DNA of 36,267 bases from Acetobacteraceae bacterium (GTDB taxonomy: Bacteria; Pseudomonadota; Alphaproteobacteria; Acetobacterales; Acetobacteraceae), in NCBI GenBank assembly GCA_947455205.1, contig CANGNF010000046.1, positions 1-36,267 of the forward strand. Reading direction: 5' to 3'. Numbering within the stretch: position 1 is the stretch's first letter; each line of letters opens with the position of its first letter. The notes under the pieces are model-generated. The model saw only the letters and a program-made list of their open reading frames with translations. It ran no database searches and was not told the origin of the DNA. Of this stretch, positions 7,404 through 14,739 are shown piece by piece. The position numbers were made by a program, and so were the translations under genes.

Positions 7404-7718
7404 TTGGCGGACCTGGCGCTGGAAATCCTGCAGGACCGCGCGGCCGACGCGGCCCGGCTGCTGCGACTGCTGGCGCATGAGAAGCGCCTGCTGGTGCTGT
7501 GCCACCTGGCCGGCGCCGGGGAGATGAACGTGGGCGACCTGGTGGCCACGGTAGGGCTTTCGCAATCCGCGCTGTCCCAACACCTGGCGCTGCTGCGCGA
7601 GGACGGGCTGGTGGCGACGCGGCGCGAGGCGCAGACCATCTGGTATCGGCTGGCGGATCCCAAGGCGGCGCGGCTGCTGGAAGTGCTGCGCGAGCTGTAC
7701 TGCCCGCCCGAAGGCTGA
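7404..7718 (+). CDS. ArsR-family sulfide/persulfide sensor, BigR/SqrR-like
   Basis: This 104-residue winged-helix repressor has recognition region GLSQSALSQHLALLREDGLV (residues 51-70). It has exactly two cysteines, Cys33 in RLLVLCHLAG and Cys100 in ELYCPPEG. These match in context and spacing the cysteine pair that BigR and SqrR use to form a di- or polysulfide link when sulfide or persulfide rises, releasing DNA (family knowledge). It starts with TTG at 7404; GAGG lies 8 bases upstream. It is divergent from the YeeE/YedE operon, its likely target, and the operator next to its own start suggests autorepression. There is no persulfide dioxygenase or sulfide:quinone reductase in the window. 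Confidence 0.88.
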   Translation: MADLALEILQDRAADAARLLRLLAHEKRLLVLCHLAGAGEMNVGDLVATVGLSQSALSQHLALLREDGLVATRREAQTIWYRLADPKAARLLEVLRELYCPPEG

Positions 7719-7950
7719 GTCGGGCAAGCCGTGGGCGCTCGGAAACCGCGTAGTGGGCCAGTTCCAATGCCGCCACCAGCGACGCGAGCACGAGAGGGCG
7801 CCTTGCCACGTCGGATGCCGTTGCCTTTCCGCCGCGGAGCAAATGGGACCGAGGATCTGCCCCGGATCTCGGTACCACGGATCATGAGAGATTCGACCTG
7901 CGCCACGGTGCGCCCGGCTGGGCGTGCCGGAGCGTAGCGGAGGCAGGTCC
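7719..7950. other. Gene-free stretch after the sulfide sensor
   Basis: Short frames exist on both strands but none has a recognisable product, a good ribosome binding site or normal codon bias. It leads into the RTX-like fragment, so it is probably decayed DNA. Confidence 0.4.
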
Positions 7951-8154
7951 ATGGAGGCGCGCGGCTTCGGCCATGACCGGGTGACGGACTTCGCGGCCGG
8001 CGTCGACAAGCTGGCCGTCAGCGTCGCCACCTACGGCATCCTCTCGCGGCGGCTGGATATCGTCGGTGGCGATGCCGTCATCACCATGGTGAGCGACAGC
8101 ATCACGCTCGCAGGCGTCACGGCCCTCGGCTTCGGCGACCTGATCCTGGTGTGA
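7951..8154 (+). pseudogene. C-terminal fragment of an RTX-type secreted protein
   Basis: From ATG 7951 the frame reads GFGHDRVTDFAAGVDKLAVS, then GGDAVITMVSDSITLAGVTA and LGFGDLILV-stop. This is the pattern of the last ~60 residues of hemolysin-type calcium-binding proteins (x-D-x-I-x-D-F-x-x-G-x-D-K ... L-x-G-V), which carry the type I secretion signal. No glycine-rich nonapeptide repeats and no upstream domain are present. The fragment is probably the end of a deleted gene, although an expressed 67-residue peptide cannot be excluded. Confidence 0.5.
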
Positions 8155-8303
8155 TCCGCCTGGCGTCCCGGTGCCGCGGCGCGGGTCCGTCAGGACTGAG
8201 CGGGCGGCGCCGGAAGCATGGGGCGTGGCGTTGTTGGATGTGCCCGACCAAGGGCGCGCGGCGCCTGCAGAACAACGGTCACCTCCCATGACCCTGCACA
8301 AGG

Positions 8304-8335
8304 CGCCAGCGACACTTACGCCGAACGCTGGCGCT
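8304..8335. repeat. Inverted repeat, possible bidirectional terminator
   Basis: GCGCCAGCG at 8304-8312 is perfectly complementary to CGCTGGCGC at 8327-8335, with a 14-base loop. It sits between the RTX remnant and the 3' end of the CBS-BON gene (54 bases past its stop). There is no T tract on either side, so termination is only a guess. Confidence 0.4.
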
Positions 8336-8388
8336 GCCTGACGCCTACTGTGAGCTGGGACCGCTACGGATGATCGTCACCCTCCACG

Positions 8389-9081
8389 CTACAGCGTCGC
8401 GCGCAGGATCAGCGGCATCGGCTCCAGCCTGTCCTGTACCGAGGTCACGCCTGGAACCGCCTGCGCCAGCGCCATCAGGCCCTGGCGCGCGGCCTCATGC
8501 CGCGCAAAGCCATACAGCGTCACCACACCGGCCGTGACATCCGGATAGACCCAGAAGGTATCCACCCAAGGCTGTTCCCGCATGGCCGCCATGGTGGCGC
8601 GCAGAATGGCGGTGTCGTCGGCAGCGGGGCCGTCTGCCGGGTGCGCGCGGAGAACCGCGCGCAGCAGATCGGCGCGGCTGACGATCCCGAGCAGTTGGCC
8701 ACCCCGCACAACCAGGACGCGGCGGATGCCGTGCGCTTCCATCAACTGGGCAATGCGCTCCACCGGTTCATTCTCGGTAACGCTCACCAGGTCGGCGGAC
8801 ATGACGTCGCGGGCCGTGGCGCCATGCGCCCGGGCAAAGCGCTGGGCCAATGGCCGTGCATGGCTGAAGTGCTGCAGGAACCAGGCGAAGGGCCCGGGCG
8901 GCTGATCGGCCAGCCGTCGGATCAGGTCGCCTTCGGTGACGATCCCGAGCGGCGTGCCCTCGGCGCTCACCACCGGCGCGGCTGAAATGCCGCGGCCGGC
9001 AAGCAGTTCGGCTAGCGCCGTCACCGGCATTTCCGGCGGCACCACCACCAGGTTGGTGGTCATCAGGTCTTTCGCCTGCAT
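8389..9081 (-). CDS. CBS-pair and BON domain protein
   Basis: This 230-residue cytoplasmic protein has two CBS motifs. The first is MQAKDLMTTNLVVVPPEMPV ... GISAAPVVSAEGTPLGIVTEGDLIRRL; the second is ARDVMSADLVSVTENEPVERI ... HGIRRVLVVRGGQLLGIVSRADLLRAV. A C-terminal BON-like domain (about 165-225) contains VTAGVVTLYGFARHEAARQG and VPGVTSVQDRLEPM. CBS pairs bind adenosine nucleotides; BON domains are thought to bind membranes or lipids. The ATG at 9081 has GGAGA about 5 bases upstream; an ATG at 9093 would add MEIA. It is divergent from a P-type ATPase with dyads in between, so it may act in the same stress or ion response. Confidence 0.88.
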   Translation of the reverse strand: MQAKDLMTTNLVVVPPEMPVTALAELLAGRGISAAPVVSAEGTPLGIVTEGDLIRRLADQPPGPFAWFLQHFSHARPLAQRFARAHGATARDVMSADLVSVTENEPVERIAQLMEAHGIRRVLVVRGGQLLGIVSRADLLRAVLRAHPADGPAADDTAILRATMAAMREQPWVDTFWVYPDVTAGVVTLYGFARHEAARQGLMALAQAVPGVTSVQDRLEPMPLILRATL

Positions 9082-9167
9082 GGCAATCTCCATTGTCTTC
9101 GACGCCACCGGCCCGCGGCACGGTGGGAAGCGACGCACGGCGCGGAACAGGCGGTTGCTGCGGCAAC

Positions 9168-9273
9168 CAGCAACGACGTTCCTTCAGGTCGAAGCGGCAG
9201 CGGAGAGCCGGATCTAGCCGGCGACTGTCGCCTGGCACCGGATGCGCGTCGCACGACGGTACCGTCGTTGCTG
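9168..9273. promoter_or_regulatory. Nested palindromes between CBS-BON and P-type ATPase genes
   Basis: ACGACGGTACCGTCGT (9253-9268) is a perfect 16-bp palindrome. In addition CAGCAACGACG (9168-9178) is the exact complement of CGTCGTTGCTG (9263-9273). The palindrome's right arm is therefore shared with a second site 84 bases away, an arrangement that could allow looping by a dimeric regulator. The full 335-base gap 9082-9416 has no gene. Confidence 0.5.
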
Positions 9274-9332
9274 CAGATCAACGCGCCGAGGCGAGGAACG
9301 GCGGTCCGCTCGGGGAATATCTTTTCAGCGGT

Positions 9333-9351
9333 GACACGGTTGCATCGTGTC
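9333..9351. promoter_or_regulatory. Inverted repeat upstream of P-type ATPase gene
   Basis: GACACG (9333-9338) and CGTGTC (9346-9351) form a perfect 6-bp inverted repeat with a 7-base spacer, 65 bases before the ATPase start. Size and spacing suit a dimeric repressor or activator. The AT-rich AATATCTTTT just before it (about 9316-9325) could be part of a promoter. Confidence 0.4.
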
Positions 9352-9416
9352 GGCGTTGCAGGCGTCGCCGACGCGCGCCCGATTTCCTGCAGGCCGCTGC
9401 CAAAAGGACTGCCGCC

Positions 9417-11969
9417 ATGCCGGAAGCACACCCAACGGACGCCACCGGGCTCAGCGCCGCGCAGGCGGCAGCGCTGCTGCGGGCGGAGGGCTACAACGAG
9501 TTGCCGCGGGCTGGTCGGCGGACACCTCTCCGCATTGTGCTGGAGGTGCTGCGAGAACCCATGCTGGCGCTGCTGCTGGGCGGCGGCGTGCTGTACCTGC
9601 TGCTGGGCAGCATGGGCGAGGCGCTGATCCTGATTGGCTTCACGCTGTTCACCATCACCATCACGGTGGTGCAGGAAAGCCGGACGGAACGCGTGCTGGA
9701 GGCGCTGCGAGACCTGACCAGCCCGCGCGCGCTCGTAATCCGCGATGGCAGGCGGCAGCGCATCGCGGGCCGGGAGGTGGTGCGCGGCGACCTTGTGGTG
9801 CTGGCGGAAGGCGACCGGATAGCTGCCGATGCTCGCTTGGTCGAAGCCCGGGACATGCAGACCGATGAGTCGCTGCTCACCGGTGAATCGGTGCCGGTGC
9901 GCAAGCACGCCCACCAGGCCGGCGCCGTGCCGGCGGCGATGCGCCCGGGTGGCGACGACCTGCCCTGGGTGTATTCCGGCACCTTGCTGGTGCGGGGCAG
10001 CGGCCTGGCCGAAGTCACCGCAACCGGGCCACGCAGCGAGATCGGCCGGATCGGGCAGTCGCTGAACGCGCTGGAGGTGGAGCCACCGCGGTTGCAGGCG
10101 CAGATGCGCCGGCTGGTCCGTTCCTGCGCCCTGTTCGGCGCCGCCGTCAGCCTGCTGGCGGTGGTGCTGTACGGCACGCTGCGCGGCGGCTGGCTGGAAG
10201 CGCTGCTCGCCGGCATCGCGATCGGCATGTCGATGCTGCCGGAAGAGTTGCCAGTGGTGCTGACCGTCTTCATGGCCATGGGCGCCTGGCGGATTTCCAA
10301 GGCGCGCGTGTTGACGCGGCGTGCCGCGGCGATCGAGACCCTCGGTTCCGCCACCGTGCTGTGCACCGACAAGACCGGCACGCTGACGCAGAACCGCATG
10401 AAGGTGGCCGAGCTGAGATTGCCCGACGGCACCGCCTTCCGGCCGCAGGACAATGCCGCAAGCGCCATGCCGGATCGGTTTCGGCACCTGGTCGACACCG
10501 GCCGCCTGGCCAGTGCGCCCGAGCCCTTCGACCCGATGGAGCAGGCCTTCCACGCCCTGGCCGAGACCCACTGCGCAGAGCCCAAGCCCGCAGCCGCGGA
10601 CCTGCTGCGCAGCTACGGCCTGCGCCCCGAACTGCTGGCGATGACGAATGTGTGGCGCGCCGGGGCGAGCGGCGGTGCCATGCTGGTCACCGCCAAGGGC
10701 GCGCCGGAGGCCATCGCCGCGCTATGCCGCCTTGACGAGGCCGGCCGCGCCGGTCTTCTCGCCATGGCCGGGCAGTTGGCCGGGGACGGTATGCGCGTGT
10801 TGGGCGTGGCCCGCACCACGCTGGCGGCCGAGGCCATGCCGGACTCGCAGGCGGGGTTTGCCTTCGGCTTGCTGGGCCTGGTCGGGCTGGCCGATCCACT
10901 CCGCCCCGGCGTGACCGAGGCGGTGGGCGAGTGCCGGTCGGCCGGCATCCGGGTGGTCATGATCACCGGCGACTATCCGGCCACGGCGGCTGCCATCGCC
11001 CGCCAGGCCGGCATGGTCGTGACCGATATCGTCGGCGGCGAGGACCTGGCCGCCATGGACGACGCTGCCCTGGCGATCCGCGCCCGCACCGCGACCGTCT
11101 TTGCCCGCATCATGCCGGAGCAGAAGCTGCGCATCGTCACCGCGCTGAAGGCGGATGGCGAGGTGGTGGCGATGACCGGCGATGGCGTCAACGACGCGCC
11201 CTCGCTGAAGGCGGCGCATATCGGCATCGCCATGGGCGGGCGCGGCACGGATGTGGCCCGCGAGGCGTCTTCCCTGGTGCTGCTGGACGACGACTTCGGG
11301 TCCATCGTCACCGCCGTGCGGCTCGGCCGCCGCGTCTTCGACAACCTGCGGAAGGCGATGGGCTTCATCGTGGCGATCCATATCCCCATCGCCGGCCTGG
11401 CATTGCTGCCGCTGATCTTCGGCCTGCCGGTGCTGTTCGGGCCGATGCACATCGCCTTCCTGGAGATGGTGATCGACCCCGTCTGCACCCTGGTCTTCGA
11501 GGCGGAAACCGAGGAGAAGGGCATCATGCAACGGCCGCCGCGCGACCCGGCGGCGCCGTTGTTCTCGGCCAGCCTGGTGTGGTGGAGCGTGTTGCAGGGC
11601 CTGGTTGCGCTGGGGCTGGTCGCCGGCCTGTTCGTCGTGGCGCTGAACCGCGGCATGCCGGAGACGGAAGCCCGCGCGCTGACCTTCTTCGCCCTGGTGC
11701 TGAGCATCGTCGGCATGATCTTCGTCAACCGCTCCTTCAGCGCGTCCATCATCACCGCCTTCCGGTGGCGCAACATGGCGCTGCGCTGGGTGCTGCTGGT
11801 GGTGACGGTGATGCTGGCGGCTACGCTGCTGGTGCCGCTGGCACAGCGGATGTTCCGATTCGGGCCGCTGCATCTGGATGACATCGCCATCACCGTGGCC
11901 GTGGGGCTGCTGACCATCGGCATCCTGGAGGCGCTGAAGCCGCATTGGCGCGACCGGCTGACCGCATGA
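9417..11969 (+). CDS. Cation-transporting P-type ATPase, type II
   Basis: This 850-residue pump has all catalytic motifs. The N-terminal cation-ATPase domain has GYNELP and TGES (155-158) is the phosphatase loop. PEELPVVLT is in membrane segment 4. The phosphorylation site is DKTGT with Asp318. KGAPE is in the nucleotide domain, followed by DPLRP, MITGDYPAT and TGDGVNDAPSLK at the hinge. Six C-terminal membrane segments place it in type II (Ca2+-, Mg2+- or Na+/K+-like), not heavy-metal type I, and it has no N-terminal metal-binding domain. PEELP differs from the PEGLP of Ca2+ pumps, so the ion is uncertain. The start at 9417 is chosen because AAAAGGA lies 9 bases upstream; the frame is open further upstream but crosses the divergent gene. 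Confidence 0.93.
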   Translation: MPEAHPTDATGLSAAQAAALLRAEGYNELPRAGRRTPLRIVLEVLREPMLALLLGGGVLYLLLGSMGEALILIGFTLFTITITVVQESRTERVLEALRDLTSPRALVIRDGRRQRIAGREVVRGDLVVLAEGDRIAADARLVEARDMQTDESLLTGESVPVRKHAHQAGAVPAAMRPGGDDLPWVYSGTLLVRGSGLAEVTATGPRSEIGRIGQSLNALEVEPPRLQAQMRRLVRSCALFGAAVSLLAVVLYGTLRGGWLEALLAGIAIGMSMLPEELPVVLTVFMAMGAWRISKARVLTRRAAAIETLGSATVLCTDKTGTLTQNRMKVAELRLPDGTAFRPQDNAASAMPDRFRHLVDTGRLASAPEPFDPMEQAFHALAETHCAEPKPAAADLLRSYGLRPELLAMTNVWRAGASGGAMLVTAKGAPEAIAALCRLDEAGRAGLLAMAGQLAGDGMRVLGVARTTLAAEAMPDSQAGFAFGLLGLVGLADPLRPGVTEAVGECRSAGIRVVMITGDYPATAAAIARQAGMVVTDIVGGEDLAAMDDAALAIRARTATVFARIMPEQKLRIVTALKADGEVVAMTGDGVNDAPSLKAAHIGIAMGGRGTDVAREASSLVLLDDDFGSIVTAVRLGRRVFDNLRKAMGFIVAIHIPIAGLALLPLIFGLPVLFGPMHIAFLEMVIDPVCTLVFEAETEEKGIMQRPPRDPAAPLFSASLVWWSVLQGLVALGLVAGLFVVALNRGMPETEARALTFFALVLSIVGMIFVNRSFSASIITAFRWRNMALRWVLLVVTVMLAATLLVPLAQRMFRFGPLHLDDIAITVAVGLLTIGILEALKPHWRDRLTA

Positions 11970-12120
11970 CGGCACCTGCACGGGCTCGGCGTGGCGCGGG
12001 TCCGCTTCACCGGCGGCGCGGCCCCGCAGGGCAGGGCGCCTCCACCCCCAGCGGGACGGCCCGCCGCTCCTTCCCGCTGGCACTGCCCAGGCCCGGCGCT
12101 GGCGGCTAAGCTGCGCCGCC

Positions 12121-13068
12121 ATGAGCAAGCCCGACATCATCCTCCGCTCGCTGACGCTGGACGTGCGCGACGCCCTTGCCCAGGACTTCCTGGTGCATGA
12201 GGCGCATGCCGCCGGCGTTGCCGCGCTGGACGCGGCGGTGCGGGCGCGGACGCGGATCGTGGTCACCGCCGGCTCGATCGGCCTGGGCCGCGCGGAGATG
12301 GCCATGCTGCCGCAGCTTGGCCTGATCTGCTGCACCGGCACCGGCTTCGACGAGGTGGACGTCGCCGCCGCGCGGGAACGCGGCGTCGGCATCACCCATG
12401 GCGCCGGCAGCAACGCGGCGACGGTTGCGGACCACGCCATGGCGCTGCTGCTGGCGCTGCTGCGCGACCTGCCGCGCTTCGACGCCAATGCCCGCGCCGG
12501 CCGCTGGCGCCAGGGCCTGACCCCGCAGCCGATCCCGACCGGCAAGCGGCTGGGTATCCTGGGCCTGGGTGCCGTGGGCCAGCGTATTGCCCGCCGGGCC
12601 GAGGGCTTCGAGATGTCGGTCGGCTACCACACCCGCACGCCGCGGCCGGAGCTGCCCTGGCAGGCCTTCCCCAGCGTGCTGGCGCTGGCGGCATGGGCGG
12701 ATTGCCTGGTGGTGGCGACGCCGGGCGGCGCCGGCACGCACCACCTGGTGGATGCGGCGGTGCTGGCCGCGCTGGGCCCGCGCGGGCGGCTGATCAACAT
12801 CGGCCGCGGCAGCGTGGTGGAGGGCGGGGCGCTGCTGGCGGCGCTGCGCGAGGGCATCATCGCCGGCGCCGGGCTGGATGTGTACGAGGGCGAGCCCGAC
12901 ATCCCCGCCGAGCTGGTCTCCATGCGGAACGTCATCCTGACCCCGCATATCGCCGGCTGGGCGCCGGAGGCGCGGGAGATGACGATCGCGCAGCTGCGCG
13001 AGAACATCGCCCGGTTCCTCGCCGGGCGGCCGCTTGCCTCGCCGATCCCGGCCCAGGCGGGGCGCTGA
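12121..13068 (+). CDS. D-isomer-specific 2-hydroxyacid dehydrogenase
   Basis: This 315-residue NAD(P)-dependent enzyme is probably a glyoxylate/hydroxypyruvate reductase or a related 2-ketoacid reductase. The nucleotide fold has GLGAVG (148-153). Catalytic residues are Arg229 in INIGRGSVV, Glu258 in GLDVYEGEPD and His276 in LTPHIAGW. The region TVADHAMALLLALLRDL (101-117) is typical of the family. Arg172 in YHTRTPR, at the end of the second strand of the NAD fold, suggests preference for NADPH (inference from GhrB-like enzymes). No ribosome binding site is evident before ATG 12121. The 150-base gap to the ATPase gene suggests separate transcription. Confidence 0.92.
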   Translation: MSKPDIILRSLTLDVRDALAQDFLVHEAHAAGVAALDAAVRARTRIVVTAGSIGLGRAEMAMLPQLGLICCTGTGFDEVDVAAARERGVGITHGAGSNAATVADHAMALLLALLRDLPRFDANARAGRWRQGLTPQPIPTGKRLGILGLGAVGQRIARRAEGFEMSVGYHTRTPRPELPWQAFPSVLALAAWADCLVVATPGGAGTHHLVDAAVLAALGPRGRLINIGRGSVVEGGALLAALREGIIAGAGLDVYEGEPDIPAELVSMRNVILTPHIAGWAPEAREMTIAQLRENIARFLAGRPLASPIPAQAGR

Positions 13069-13101
13069 GCGGAGCATCCTGGGTGGGGGCTGGCGGTTCG
13101 G

Positions 13102-13131
13102 TTGACAAGGCCGCGTGCTGCGTCACAGCAT
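13102..13131 (+). promoter_or_regulatory. Possible sigma-70-type promoter for the binding-protein gene
   Basis: TTGACA at 13102-13107 is a perfect -35 hexamer. The best -10 candidate is CAGCAT, 18 bases downstream (3 of 6 matches). It lies about 50 bases before the ATG at 13156, between two genes on the same strand. GAGGGTGAC before the ATG is a plausible ribosome binding site. Confidence 0.4.
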
Positions 13132-13155
13132 CGGTGGCAACCGCGAGGGTGACCC

Positions 13156-14739
13156 ATGCAGCGACGCAGCCTGATCACCCTGGCGGCCGGCGCCACCTTG
13201 GCCGGCCCCGCCACGCTGCGGGCACAGTCCGCAACCACCCTGCGCTTCACGCCGCAACAGGACCTGGTGACGTTGGACCCCGTCACCACCACCGCCTACA
13301 TCAGCCGCAACCACGGCTACATGGTGTTCGACACGCTGTACGGCATGGATGGCGCCTATCAGGCCACCCCGCAGATGGTGGCGGGCCACACCGTGGCCGA
13401 GGATGGCCGGCTGTGGAACCTGACGCTGCGCGAGGGCCTGTGGTGGCATGATGGCGAGCGCGTGCTGGCGCGGGACTGCGTCGCCAGCATCCGGCGCTGG
13501 GCCAAGCGCGACCCCTTCGGCGCCACGCTGCTGGAGGCGACGGACGAGCTTTCGGCGCCGGATGACCGCACCATCCGCTTCCGCCTGAAGCGGCCTTTCC
13601 CGCTGCTGCCGATTGCGCTTGGCAAGGCCAGCGTGCCGGTCTGCGCCATGATGCCGGAGCGGCTGGCCAATACCGACCCCTTCGCCCAGGTGCCGGAGAT
13701 GATCGGCAGCGGCCCGTTCCGCTTCAAGGCGGATGAGCGCGTCCCCGGCTCCCGCAACGTCTACACCAAGTTCGAGCGCTATGTGCCGCGGGGCGACGGC
13801 GCGTTGAGCTGGACCTCCGGCCCCAAGGTCGTCCACTTTGACCGGGTCGAGTGGACCACCATGCCGGACAGCGCCACCGCGACCAACGCGCTGATCGCCG
13901 GCGAGGCGGATTGGCAGGAATACGCCTATCACGACCTGCTGGCGCCGCTGCGCCGGGCGCGGAACGTGAAGCTGAGCGTGCTGGATTCCTCCGGCTACGT
14001 CAGCATGGTCCGGCTGAACCACCTGCAGGCGCCGTTCAACAACCCGGCCATCCGCCGCGCGCTGTGGGGCGCCATCGACCAGACCGCCTGCATGCAGGCG
14101 CTGGTCGGCCCGGCCGAGACCGCCCTGTACAACGTGCCGCTGGGCTTCTTCGGTCATGGCACGCCCATGGCCTCCACCGCCGGGCTGGACGTGCTGCGCG
14201 GTCCGCGCGACTACGCCAAGGTGAAGCGCGACCTGGCCGCCGCCGGCTACAAGGGCGAGACGGTGCTGGTGATGATCCCGTCCACCTCCCAGCCCAACGC
14301 CCAGGTCGGCGCCGTGCTGGCGGACCAATTCCGCCTGGCCGGGCTGAACGTCGAGATCTACTCGGTCGAGTTCAACGCCATGCTGCAACGGCGCAACCGG
14401 CGCGGCCCGGTGGCCGAGGGTGGCTGGAGCGCCTTCGTCACCAACTGGGCCGGGACCGATTGGCTGAACCCCGCGGGCCACATCGCGCTGCGCGGCAATG
14501 GCGAGGCCGGCTATGCCGGCTGGGCCAGCATGCCGCGCGTGGAGGAACTGCGGAACCAGTGGTTCACCGCGCCCGACCTGGCGGCGCAGCAGGCCATCTG
14601 CCGCGACATCCAGCTGCAGGCCATGCAGGAAGTGCCCTACTACCCGCTCGGCCAGTACCTGCAACCCACGGCCTACCGCACCAGCATCACCGGCGTGCTG
14701 GACGGCTTCGCCACCTTCTGGAATGTGAGACGCGCGTGA
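13156..14739 (+). CDS. ABC transporter substrate-binding protein, peptide family 5
   Basis: This 527-residue periplasmic receptor belongs to the DppA/OppA family (SBP_bac_5). The N-terminus MQRRSLITLAAGATLAGPAT followed by LRAQS looks like a Tat-type signal with twin arginines and cleavage after Ala-Gln or Ala. Mature-sequence hallmarks are LVTLDPVTTTAYISRNHGYMV, LREGLWWHDGERVLARDCVASI, and FNNPAIRRALWGAIDQ. It probably binds a peptide or peptide-like amide. It overlaps the M20 hydrolase gene by GTGA, so uptake of the ligand and its hydrolysis are likely linked. No cognate permease or ATPase genes are nearby; they may be elsewhere. Confidence 0.93.
   Translation: MQRRSLITLAAGATLAGPATLRAQSATTLRFTPQQDLVTLDPVTTTAYISRNHGYMVFDTLYGMDGAYQATPQMVAGHTVAEDGRLWNLTLREGLWWHDGERVLARDCVASIRRWAKRDPFGATLLEATDELSAPDDRTIRFRLKRPFPLLPIALGKASVPVCAMMPERLANTDPFAQVPEMIGSGPFRFKADERVPGSRNVYTKFERYVPRGDGALSWTSGPKVVHFDRVEWTTMPDSATATNALIAGEADWQEYAYHDLLAPLRRARNVKLSVLDSSGYVSMVRLNHLQAPFNNPAIRRALWGAIDQTACMQALVGPAETALYNVPLGFFGHGTPMASTAGLDVLRGPRDYAKVKRDLAAAGYKGETVLVMIPSTSQPNAQVGAVLADQFRLAGLNVEIYSVEFNAMLQRRNRRGPVAEGGWSAFVTNWAGTDWLNPAGHIALRGNGEAGYAGWASMPRVEELRNQWFTAPDLAAQQAICRDIQLQAMQEVPYYPLGQYLQPTAYRTSITGVLDGFATFWNVRRA

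Noticed and set aside
9063..10571. 502-residue open frame on the - strand
   Set aside because: It overlaps the P-type ATPase, whose motifs are unmistakable in the other strand; this frame has none.
10722..12545. 607-residue open frame on the - strand
   Set aside because: It spans the end of the ATPase gene and the start of the dehydrogenase gene in antisense. It is Arg/His/Gln-rich without motifs.
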